Position numbers and translations under genes: made by a program. The notes under the pieces were generated by a model. It did no database searches. It saw nothing but the letters and a program-made list of their open reading frames with translations, and was not told where the DNA came from. From Puffinus mauretanicus (lineage: Eukaryota; Chordata; Aves; Procellariiformes; Procellariidae): a stretch of DNA of 64,000 nt. Position 1 is the stretch's first letter; each line of letters opens with the position of its first letter. Positions 1 through 64,000 of this stretch are shown in pieces. Location of the stretch: NCBI GenBank assembly GCA_023333565.1, contig JAJKFH010001393.1, forward strand, positions 124,001 through 188,000, read 5' to 3'.

Positions 1-435
1 CCCTCGAGTTACCCTGGCTGATGAAGATGAACCAGGAACACGTGTGCTCCGTAGATGCAGAGCTTTCATAAATAGGAAAGACCCTCACCAAGCTAACGTG
101 AGGGCTTTGACCTCAAAATTTTTCAGTTGAAATTGATTTTAAAATATGGTATAGTTGAGACTCTAGGGACATCAAAATGCGGGAGAGGGGGTTTACACAC
201 TTTGTGTGCGTGAAGGGTGGGTTACTTCTCACACTCCCATGGTTAGTGGTTGGGAGTTTAGAAAGCTCAATCTGCATGAGCCATTTCAGCAAAACCAAAG
301 AAGGTGAAGTCTGACTTTTTCTATAGCTGTGAGTTGTATAAAGTATTTAAAAAATATATCTTAAGATTTTGGGCTTTAAGAGTTAATCAGTTTATTATCA
401 GACTTGTATTGTCTGATAATTATCTGACTTGTATT
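1..435. other. Upstream/intronic DNA, no gene seen
   Basis: Nothing codes here. A short direct duplication of gacttgtattgt (about 400-412 and 426-437) sits right at the CR1 5' junction. Confidence 0.6.
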
Positions 436-962
436 GTGAGGCCTCCCCTCGAGTACTGTGTGCAGTTTACAATGTAAGAAGGATATAAAAATATCAGAAT
501 GTGTCCAAAGGAGGGCAACAAAGATGGTGAAAGGACTAGAGGGCAAGACTTACGAGGAGCAGCTGAGGATACTAGGTTTGTTCAGCTTAGAGAAGAAGAG
601 ACCGAGGGGTCACCTCATTGCTGTCTACAGCTTCCTCATGAGGGGGAGCGGTGAGGGAGGTGCTGGTCTCTTCTCTCTGGTGGTAGGACGTGAGGGAATG
701 GCTTAAAGCTGTGTCAGGGGAAGATAAGATTGGATATTAGGAAAAAGTTCTCCACTGAGAGGGTGGTCGTGCACTGGAACAAGCTCCCCAGGGAAGCCTC
801 TTCATGGCCCCAAGGCAGTCGGTGTTCACGAAGTGTTTGGACAATGCTCGTAGATCTATGGTTTAATTTCTAAGTTGTCCTGTGTGGAGGCTGAAGTTGG
901 AGTCGATGATCCTCATGGGTCCCTTCCAACTTGGGATATTCTGTGGGTCTGTGATTCTATTG
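436..962 (+). mobile_element. CR1 LINE 3' fragment
   Basis: The stretch starting tgaggcctcccctcgagtac encodes the CR1 ORF2 C-terminal signature in broken frames ([33 protein letters not shown]) and then the 3'UTR. It ends near tctgtgattctattg, a decayed form of the CR1 terminal repeat. It is 5'-truncated, as most CR1 copies are, and too diverged to be active. Confidence 0.9.
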
Positions 963-3023
963 TAATTACTCGTTTAAAAAACCCTAAAAGCAATCTGAAA
1001 ATAAGAGAATAAAATATGTTGGAGGAAAGATCAAATGCGTAGCCTTTATCCAACAAGACTGTAAATCTAGAAGAAGTCACATGCAGGTGGAAATCCCTGT
1101 CAATGCAGAGCTCTACTGAGCTTTGCTCTTTGAATCCAGGGATGTTTTCCAGCATCCAGCTTCTGCGTCATGGTTTCAGGTTCTCTTTTAGCCCTCCTTG
1201 ACAGAACAGCTTTTGCAGAGAAACCTGTTGTAAAAGTGTTTAACAACATTGGAAGAATTTTTCGTGAAGGCTATATATAGGTTTCAGGTGTCTCTTGGTA
1301 CGTTGCTGGTAAGGCCTAGGAAGGGATGCTGGAAGCAACCTAAAAATACTCCAATTTGGTTTAGAATTTGTGTCTTGGAATAGATCCATGCTTCCTTTCT
1401 TCATCTTTCTGCAGCTGATGCCTGATGTCACCCTGAGAAATCATTTGGACTCACCAATCATTCCACTTACATATATATATATATAAAAAAAAAAAAAAAT
1501 CTCTGTGTGTGTTTACACAAATGTATGTGTGTATAATGTATATAAAAATACTGTTCTTCATTCATTTGGTGGAGACAAGGTGTGCATGCGGCTTTGAGAT
1601 TTACAAGTGACCCAATGAGAATGAATGATTTGTGGCCTGTTATAATAGCATGACTTTAGATGTTATTTATAGGCTATATAAATAATAATACAAATAATAT
1701 ATAAACATATAAATAAACAAATCTAGCAATAATAATGATGTAAAATATGTAGCGAGAGGATTGTTAACAACTGATCCCAGACATTTTTATTGCAGAAATG
1801 TGCAATAGATACAAAAAAAGCTCTCCTGTCCACACGTGAAACCAGAGTGCTTTCCAGTTGTGTGGGTTTTGTGCTGACATGTGCAGGAGTTTCCTTGCAG
1901 GGGGAGGGGGTGTGGGGGATGTGATATTTCTGTACTTTATATTAAAACCTGTGATTGTATTGAGAGGTGGAGGGGTTTTTTGGTGGGGGCAGAAGGTTTG
2001 GTATATGAAAGAGGGAGTGACAGAGGGATCCGGGATGTGATTTTTCTTTTTTTTAAATTAAAAATAAAAATTTCATTTCTGAAGCTTCATTCTGAACAAT
2101 AGTTTCTCCATGTAGAGCGCAGGATAATGATATATAAATTTCAATATTTAACTAAAATTACCTCATTGAAAGTAAAAACTCGCTGCATTGTCTTAGTTTG
2201 TAAAGCGGTGCTTGTGCTTATCCCTCAGATAAGTATTAGTGAATATCTTGCAATTCTAAAGAATTAATAACATTAATATAGGTACTCTTGGAAGGATACA
2301 TACTAGAAAAACAAAATAAGTCTTAGTACTCTGATATTTATTATGGAAGTAAATTATATTGAGACCCCTTTAAATGCTGCTTTTGAGTCTATGCAGTAGC
2401 TCAAGAGAAGGAATAACTTCATTGGGTTGGTTATGGAAAACTGGCTGACTACAAATTTTTATTAGGACAAGTCATTTTTTCAGAATACATCATGTAAGAG
2501 CGTTTTCTTTGTAAATAGTGTGGAGTAGTGGAATGGGTGAATTTGAATAATAATTGTTCTTCCACTTTTCTCAGCAGAAGCATTCAGTTACGGAGCTGTG
2601 CACTGAACTTTTGTTATGATATGCACAAATATTTACCAAGGAGAGCTGGAAAATATCTGTTAGGACCCCGAATCTGTCCTCCTGCCAGGAGAGGGCTGTT
2701 CTCCATGCCATATGTTCTGACATGTTGTCAACTGTTTGTGTACATTATGCAGCAGTTGCTAAACAGTTGGTACTGTTTTCCTTTAAGAATGTGCCACTAG
2801 GTTCAGGACTGCACTGCATACCCTATTAAAAAATAGAAAAAAAAAATTCCCCCACCCCCTCCTAAATGTAAATTCAGCTTGTTCAGCAGCAGCCCGAAGC
2901 CCGGCATTGTTTGCTATCGGAAGTGTGAGCTAAAGGGACAGACATTCCCCCTGCTCAGCGGGAGCGCAGAGCTACGTTTTGCCCTTGTTGCATTATTAAT
3001 GGCACGATGTTTTTATGTTGCAG
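963..3023. other. ITSN2: Intron (or upstream DNA) before the ITSN2 start exon
   Basis: AT-rich with simple repeats. The last 140 bases (2880-3023) are richer in GC, with agcccgaagcccggcattgt and a cggaag ETS-like site, and could be conserved or part of an alternative first exon. There is no CpG island, so the main promoter should be upstream of the window. Confidence 0.5.
1472..1499. repeat. AT dinucleotide and poly(A) simple repeat
   Basis: acatatatatatatataaaa continuing into a run of A; a plain microsatellite in AT-rich DNA. Confidence 0.85.
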
Positions 3024-3038
3024 ATGGCTAAGAGCTAG
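3024..3038 (+). promoter_or_regulatory. Four-codon upstream ORF in the ITSN2 leader
   Basis: The first three bases of the exon are ATG, and the frame ATG GCT AAG AGC TAG closes 18 bases before the main start. This is seen directly. Upstream ORFs of this size can lower initiation at the main ATG or allow reinitiation. Whether it is used depends on the preceding exon, which supplies the -3 base. Confidence 0.5.
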
Positions 3039-3056
3039 CAAGGCATATTCAAGACC

Positions 3057-56669
<53,613 letters not shown>

Positions 56670-58406
56670 GTAAGCAACTTCTATTATTTATTAATTTTGT
56701 TACTTCATTTCAAAGGTGCATTGCTATTCTTCTGCTTTGTGTTTAGAATTTGGATCTCCAGGCATCAGCTGAATTAATTGGTTACTTGAAATACTTTTCT
56801 ATTTAACAACCGAATACTTTGCTACAAACAACCAGCACATTACCAACCAGCCAGTCTGTAATAGTAAGAGTGCTAGGGTGAGCTAAAATATTAGATTTGG
56901 TAGGTGTTCCCCTTGCACTAAAGGTGCTGATGTTTGGTAACTGCCGCTGACTGGGAGTCAGTGCAGGCATACTGTGCTCGATTATAGAACTTGCTCGAAT
57001 TTTATAAAATTCGAAAAAGTTGTCTGCTGTAGTCATCTTTAACTTATATTTAAACTATTTATCGGTTAAGTAAAAATAACCATAGAAAGGATAGGGAAAA
57101 GATTCTAGCATTAGCAAGTGATCTATCCTATGGTAAATACACGTGTCCTGGCTCACAGCGATCCAGCTCTCATCCAATTCTGAGAAACAAGATACATATC
57201 AAAACACACGTTAAGCTGAAAATTATAAGGAGCAGGCTGAGAACTGACTGCTAGAATATCCATCTATCTGACGGTGAAAATTTTCTCTGTCTTTTTTGCA
57301 CATAAACACAGTAAAGATTTCTGGTGTCTCTTCCCACACCCCTCCCCCCCCTGTTTTTTTTGGCCCTTCTCCCCAGACAAAATTATCACCATTTTTACTC
57401 CCTCAGCTTTTCATCCTGGGGCCCTGTGATTAAACCAACTTTTATATCAACCCATGACATCAGTGGGTTTGGGAACATATCTTAATGTAAAAGTTGCTCC
57501 TTTGACATAACAAGCCTTGTCCCTTCACTTACGATTTTTTCCCTAGGCATCCTTTGTAGTTTTCTCAGTATAAAAACATGCATCCAGAAGTCTGGTTGAA
57601 ATAGACTCTTACTAGCTCTGTAACTAGTGTGTAGGACCAGTTTGCACTTAAGATTTGATCAACATAGCTGTGTTCTTACAGAAGAATTCACAAACTCAGT
57701 AATGAAGGTACAGCTTGGATTGGAAAGTTAAGATATTTTCCCAGGGGAGCTTGTAACGGTACCGGGGCAAAATACAGTATACACCATTCTTGAGGTTTTC
57801 TTTTTAGCTGAATTACATCTGTGCTTACATTTTTGGGAACGCATTGATTATTTTTTTTTTTTTTAAAACACCTCTGGCTGGTGTGGCCGTGATGTCAAAA
57901 ACTTCTGCATTTAGATTGAATTTAATGTTTTTTCAATTAGGCATATCTAAATCATTAAAATGATCCTTTGAAAGTTTTTGTTTGTTTAAATAGAGACAAA
58001 AATCTCAATTTTGAAGAAGTAGCATAGACTAAATCCAGATGGGCCATAAAATTAAGATTCTGGCTGCGTATTAAAACTTTCTGAATCTTCAAAAATGGTA
58101 GAGGTATTAGCTTACCGCACCAGGTGTGTTTCTATTTAGAGTTATGTAGCTGAGTGTGGTAAGTGCAAGACGATTACATATACCACTAATTTTCAACAAA
58201 AGCAATGCTAAGATCAAGTTGTAATTGGAAGCATTTGATGTGATGATTAAGTTTTTCTCATTGTTTACTGATATGTCATTAGGCTGTCATCTTCTCAGAT
58301 TTCAATGCTGTGGAGTAAAAATATTTCCATCCACATCAAATTGTGGCTGCGTGAACAGAATTTTCCTTTGAAAGTACATTGACAAAGGTCAGCCAGTGGC
58401 AGTCAG

Positions 58407-58438
58407 ATGAGCAGATGTGCACATGAGCAGATGTGCAC
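58407..58438. repeat. Perfect tandem 16-mer
   Basis: atgagcagatgtgcac is present twice in a row. Confidence 0.9.
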
Positions 58439-61400
58439 CAGGTCATTTGTACGTCATCGTTAAACTTTTGACTAAGAAATAGTCTGTTTGCTATGAAGCA
58501 GATCTGCTGGTGCTTAATTAACAAAATCCGCCTACTGGTGAATGAAGAATATGTTGAATTTAAAAAAAAAAAATTCTCTGAGTATTTCAAATAAGCTAGT
58601 TTGTATATTAGTTTTGTGCTGGGATTTGCCACTTTTTTGTGATATTAAAACATATGCATTTGAAAACTTCAGGAAAAATCCTGCTTAAAGCCCAGAGCCT
58701 GCTCAAAACCAGCATGGCTTGTTAGCTCAAGCGCAGCATTGTGCAAATACCATGACACAGATTTCAGCTGGGCTGCTTTCATATGGTGTGAAGTCTGACC
58801 TAGTAAGTTGTGTCAGCAATAAGCTAGTGGCTGTACCATTCTTCTGTAACCAGAGAAATATTTAAGTATCTACCAATTGAACTTTCAAACTTTCTTGGAT
58901 ATCCTTAAAATATTTTTTTCTCTTATTTAAATGTAGAAATTTAAATTCTGCACTTCTGTAAGTGTAAGAAACTATGACTAGTATTCTTGAGAAATCACTA
59001 AGGAATTGTCCCACAGAAATGTTGATGTGGCCCTCTAGGGACCAGCTTGGAGATATGACAAAATATAATTTAAAAAATGCATTGTTATATTTTAAAGAAT
59101 TGTTAATCTGAGTATTGTAATGTTTCTGTTGAAGAATAGCAGTTTCTCCCACTGTCTCTTCTAGACAGTCAAATGTAATGGTATTTGAAAGGGAGCAGGC
59201 AGATTTGGTTTACTCAAACAGGTTTACGGCTTAGGAAAAATTGCATTTTTCCCTCAAATTTGAACTCTGTTATATGGACCACCTTTGTACCCAGAGTCTT
59301 TCCTGGGACTTACTAGTTACAGCTGTAATGGCAGACTTCCCTAGCAAAGAAGGAACTTAGGTCAGCAAGATGTTTCTGCTCTTAGGTTGCTGAAATAGCT
59401 CTCTGAACAGAATAAGCTGTGCTGACAAGATCACTTTTCCTGTGGGGTAGCTGCATATCCTGGCATAGGGTCTCTGCAAGGAAAAAAAAATAAAATCAAT
59501 TAAAGGTGCCAACAGGTCTCTTAACTACAACTGAGTCCTGGTGATTGCAGAACACAGAATACTTGAGAGTTGTGCTCTCAGTGGCCTTGGTGATGGTTAG
59601 ACTTACTCATGTTTTAATGACATTTTAATAGCTCTTACTCTAATGTTTGCACAAAAGTCATCATAAAGAATAAATAAGAACATAGAAGGTTTCAAAATAT
59701 AAATAGCTATAGATTTAAAGTAAAGGAATATGCATAATCTCATAATCTTCTGTTCTTTGTTGAGTGCTTGCTCAACCATTCAGGGTCAGATCTTTTGTGT
59801 ATTGCCAGTACCTGTCTAGGACATGTCTACCAGGTTTTCTTCCCGTTCTTCCCAAGGGGTAAGGCGGGGTAGGCATGGCGCACTTACCACTTTACAGTTC
59901 TTCCCGATGGCCTGGTCTGGAGATAATTTTGTCATTTCAGCCAGTCTTCGTCTGCCTTAAACAGTTGCTCTTACAAACTTGTTCCCTCCTTATTTGTTGG
60001 CTTTTTCAGTGAGATAGCTTTTTTCAGTTTGTCTTCTTATCCATGGGACCAGTCTGAGTCTTGTCGTTATATTTTCTTTAGTTCAGATTTTGTCCCCTCA
60101 CGCACCTCAGATGGAGACAAGACAGATGCTCCAGCTACATCTGCATACTTGGTTGCTGGATGTCTCTTAGTGTTAAAGATCTGTTCCTCTCTCGGAGACG
60201 TTCTTGCTGAGAGCTGGACAACTCAGCCTGGTGGACTCACCTATGCTCAGTGTGCAGAGGCTTCTAGTTCATCTTACCTGAGGTATCTCATCTCCCTTTG
60301 TGAGATTGATCTTTCATAGAGCTGAAGGTTGTACCAGTTCTTTCTACTCTAATGTACGTATAGTTACTGTTTCTGTTCACTCTTCTTTCTTTTCATAGCC
60401 CAGCATTGCTGCAGTTCCTCACGTTACTCCTGCAGGTGCTTAGACGTGAGCTCCAGGTAGTCCCCGTAGCCTGATAAGCACCTCCTTCCCCCATTTAAAC
60501 CTGCCTTCTCTGCCTTATGCCAGTGCAATGGCAAAAGTTGGTTAGACTGGGAACAGATCCTCTCTCCATAGATCCTCTCCACACGCAAATGATGACGGTG
60601 TGAATTTCCTTAGGTACAAACTTGATGTTTGTAGTAATACCACTAGATCTACCAAATTTTTTCCTCCCCAAACCTTACTTGTAGATGTGACACGTTAGAG
60701 ACGTGAGGCAAGTCCTGTCCTTTCAACAACAAGGATCTGTATTTCCAGAAGTTATCTCCGTGCACAAACGATCATTAGTAATTCCTGTCTACCACTGTCT
60801 AATGAATGAAGCTGACCGATTTTCAAGGACGTTCATAGTGAAAAAACAACAACTGAACACGCTCGTGGCGGGTGCATTTCTGTGTCTGTATATGGACAAC
60901 ACATTTTCAAGTTCTCTAGTTATTGCCAAGTAACTTCTCTTTATGATCATGGAGTAAGAGTTCATGGTGTCAGTGGCTTTGAGGTGTTGCATGTTGCAGG
61001 TCCACATTCATTTTTTAACATATGAAGATTAATAATTTATTCTAAGATTTTACTCAACAGCTCCAGAATTTTTCCCCTTTTACCAAGGATCAAATACGAA
61101 ATCAATCCCTTAGTTCACAGTGACATAGTAATTTTGTATTTCTAAACTATTTGGTGAATGTCAGTCAGGCTTGATAAAGCTTCCAGGTTGAAACCCTGGG
61201 GTCTGGAATAGTCTCCGGATTGCCCGCAAGGTGTGTGCAGCTGCAGCCCACGTCACATCTGCCTTTCACCTGACTTTGCAGTGCCTCTTCTAGACCATGT
61301 AGACCTTGGTTTCTAAAGAGAATATTGAGTGCTGTGGTGCGTCCTACTTTATGGACACATACTTACTAGAGACGAGGTTTCATTTCGTTTCAGGCTTTGA

Positions 61401-62089
61401 ACAGAGTCAAACAGGTTAATTTTTATGTGCCAATATGAATAAATTCCATTGAGACTTTTCTTTACAAGTTTGGTTTTTCTGATTTTCTAATGTTTCATTA
61501 CAAGTTTCTCAGGAGAAATTCTGGCTTTCTTGAAATCTCAGGGAATTTTGCCATTGCCTGTAAAAAAAACCTAGGGCTTGACCTTGTATTGTTGAGTCTA
61601 CGTAACAGAAGTCTTCCTTGGGAAGAAACTTCTTCAAGTGAATCAGCTACAAGTGTTTTTCAGAGTCAGTGATGGCTGGTCGCAAGTACTTAAAACTGTG
61701 TGTGTTTATAAATATGAAATTGCAAGAGTAGAAGCTCATGATGTCTGTTTTCAGAAAGTTGAATGTTAGTCATTCCTTTCTGACCTTTTTGGTGTTGTTC
61801 TGTCTTTGTCCGTAGAACTCATATGTTTCACTCTTCAAATTTATGTTCATTTTATCCTTCATTTTTTTTTGTTTTTTTTAGGACCCAATGTTGTCTTCCA
61901 GTGTGAAAGCACCTCAGAGACCCACTATCCAAGTTTGACTGTAGCGTGGAGGCAGGGTGGCCAGCCCTGCTCACATATCTCTGACACAATCCTTTTGCTT
62001 CGTTTGAACGTTAGATCCAGTCAAGAAATTAGGTTTTTGTGGGTTTTCTTATAATCTACAATTACAGTTGATTTGTAAAAGCAGAGAGG

Positions 62090-62234
62090 ATAGTGGGTCT
62101 TTGTGTGGCTTTCACTGCTGTTCATTCTTGTTTCCTTTAGTATTTTTCTTTGGTATTGATAATCGTAGATCATTAGCATGCATATCAAGTTATCATTTGC
62201 ATGGTGGGATTGCAGACACACAAAGACCCACTAT
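62090..62234. repeat. 145-bp unit with 18-bp perfect inverted ends
   Basis: atagtgggtctttgtgtg at 62090-62107 is the exact reverse complement of 62217-62234. Read with a TA target, the inner ends gtgggtctttgtgtg would resemble a small Tc1/mariner-type non-autonomous element. The short motif gacccactat also occurs alone at 61919-61928. Classification is inference. Confidence 0.5.
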
Positions 62235-63297
62235 TTGCACAGTTTATCTGAGCTGTTTTGAATGGGCAGTTGTGTTCTTTTAATGTTGTAATGTACATAC
62301 TTTGCAGAATTAAAATGTTCGCTGATTACTGTTCTAATGGACTTGATTTAATCTCTTACATATTGAGCTTTTAAAATTGGCAGCCTACAAGGCTCATCCA
62401 GAAAACGAACCCTACCTGTCTCTGCTGCTGATAGTCACTGTGATTACAAACATGCTACAAGATCTAAGATTTAGATCTGGTGCAGTTCATCCAGCCTTTA
62501 AATACCCTTTTTAACTGGGAAAGAACTATTAAGCATAGAGTGGAGGATATTTTAATTTTCTTCTTCCTTCACAGTAGTACTATAGCAGGAATTCAGGTTG
62601 TTTTGGCTCGGTATGTCCTATCCCTAAACAACCTCCTTCCTTTAAATACTTTATTCCGATAATTCATATTTGCTTTCAGCAAACAGCAAACATGTACTAG
62701 TTACTGCAGTAAGTACTTATAGAGCCTCTGTGCTACTAGACCCTTTCCCTGCCCGTTTTCTTCATTAAATAGTTAACGGTACTGAGTAGTGTTTTTTATC
62801 TGGCTACGGTCTGCAGTGACTTAAAGTAAGTACTATCTGAAAGCTGCTGCTCTTCTTTCTGTTAAATAAATTAGCAACCTAATACATAGGTAACCTCGAT
62901 AAAGAGATGTTTGGCAGAAAAGAAACGCTAATGGACACCTGGAGCTGAAGGCAGAGCATTTGGGTTTAAAAATGGAACTGTACTCCTCAGCTCAAAAGTG
63001 GTCCTTGAAGGTACAGATATGGCCTGTCAGCAGTATGGTGCAGTGAAGGTGCCCACGTTTTATTAGTTTGGGGGGAGGGAGGGATCAGGACTTCAGGACT
63101 ATAACCCTGATACCCCTTTAAATAAAAGGATTAACTTAATAGCAGACTACTTGTCTGATTAAATAGTTCTGTGCTCCTGTAACAGCAGGAGAGATCTAGT
63201 AGACATGGTATTTAATTTCATTGGTTTCCTGAACTTGGTTATGAAACAGCAAAGGTCACTTATGCAATCAGAAATGTTTACAAAAATTGTTTGTTTA

Positions 63298-63327
63298 CTA
63301 TATACATATATATATATATAAAAAAAT
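63298..63327. repeat. AT microsatellite
   Basis: ctatatacatatatatatat followed by a short A run. Confidence 0.85.
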
Positions 63328-64000
63328 GTTGTGAAGGTACTATCAGGAAAAGGTTAGTCCAACTGCAGAGATTTAAAAACCTTTCTCCAAAATTTCTATA
63401 GACAGAGTGAGATGTTATGTATTTAATATACTTGATCAAATAATGTATATGTACCCTTTAGTTCAGAGAGATATCTTTTGTGCAATACAGACTACAGCAA
63501 TGTGCCTACATAAAACTACAAATGGATTTTTATTCTATATGCATTTTGTCTAAACCAATATTTTGTTATAGAATGAAATATGTTATTGTAGGCAAATAAT
63601 GTGCTAGATAATTCCTCAAGTATTCTAGCTGACTTGATTTCCTTATGAAACTACATTTTAAGTATTTCTACTAAAATACGCTAACCACCCTGAATTGCCT
63701 TCTCTGTATTTCTGACTTTAAAAGCCTGTTTAATACAGGCTGAAGTGTGTTGTGCTACACCAGTGGCATCAAGCAGTCGTTTACTGTAGTCTAACAATTA
63801 GGTGATCTTATAAATTACCCCATTTCTAAAAGGCACTGTTAACCTGTGGGATTTGAGCCAAACTGACTTCCCAGTGTCCAGTGGCAGTTTTCGTTAAATG
63901 CCAAATTGCTACTAATTGTCTTTGAAAAAATGAAAAACAACTTCACATCCTCTCTGGGATGTTCTAGGAAATAGTTACATGGCATTTTCCAAAAACAACT

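Larger units (their letters stand above)
56670..64000 (+). other. ITSN2: ITSN2 intron after SH3E, no DH-domain exon found
   Basis: No segment encodes the start of the DH domain. A strong acceptor (long T tract then ttag at 61880-61881) followed by gaccc could open the terminal exon of a short isoform; AATAAA signals occur at 62865 and 63121. Otherwise AT-rich with the inverted-repeat unit at 62090-62234. Confidence 0.6.

Noticed and set aside
57000..64000. First exon of the DH domain
   Set aside because: No segment in the correct phase encodes a W-C-A-D-L or RKRQGYIHEL-like peptide; the next coding exon of the long isoform is taken to be outside the window.

Overview
This window comes from a vertebrate nuclear genome, almost certainly a bird. 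It is AT-rich and intron-rich, and its dominant repeats are CR1 LINE fragments that end in the typical ATTCTATG-type 3' repeats. One gene explains nearly all the coding signal: intersectin-2 (ITSN2), read on the + strand.

I placed 28 ITSN2 exons. They run from the exon carrying the MMAQFP start (ATG at 3057) to the exon that ends just after the fifth SH3 domain (56669). Every junction keeps one continuous frame: 3862 coding bases, or 1287 codons plus one base. Domain order is EH1 (22080-25747), a Ser/Pro/Thr/Met-rich linker (27047-27633), EH2 (29285-35327), a long charged coiled coil (36505-44973), then SH3A (46319-48631), SH3B (49592-49797), SH3C (52722-52888), SH3D (53406-55366) and SH3E (56478-56669). 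The DH, PH and C2 exons of the long isoform are not seen and should lie beyond 64000. The promoter and any upstream non-coding exon should lie before position 1, unless an alternative first exon lies near 2880-3023.

Layout: 1-3023 is 5' intronic or upstream DNA with one CR1 tail. 3088-22079 is a 19-kb intron with old LINE relics, one younger CR1 (18708-19554) and several unexplained open stretches on the minus strand. 22080-30781 holds the EH exons. 30782-35189 is an intron carrying a 2.6-kb antisense CR1 with endonuclease and reverse transcriptase remnants. 35190-44973 holds the coiled-coil exons. 46319-56669 holds the five SH3 domains, with two CR1 copies in opposite orientation around exons 20-23. 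56670-64000 is intron, possibly containing the terminal exon of a short isoform.

Intersectins are endocytic scaffolds: the EH domains bind NPF-motif proteins, the coiled coil supports dimerisation and Eps15-family binding, and the SH3 domains recruit dynamin, synaptojanin, WASP-family and SOS-type partners. Points most worth a second look are the charged exon 18, longer than I recall for mammals, flanked by a 215-bp direct duplication; a conserved-looking 27-codon hydrophobic cassette exon; a GC-AG intron; weak donors that could give truncated forms; the inverted CR1 pair around exons 20-23; and splice-competent antisense open segments in the 19-kb intron. I see no new multi-gene system.
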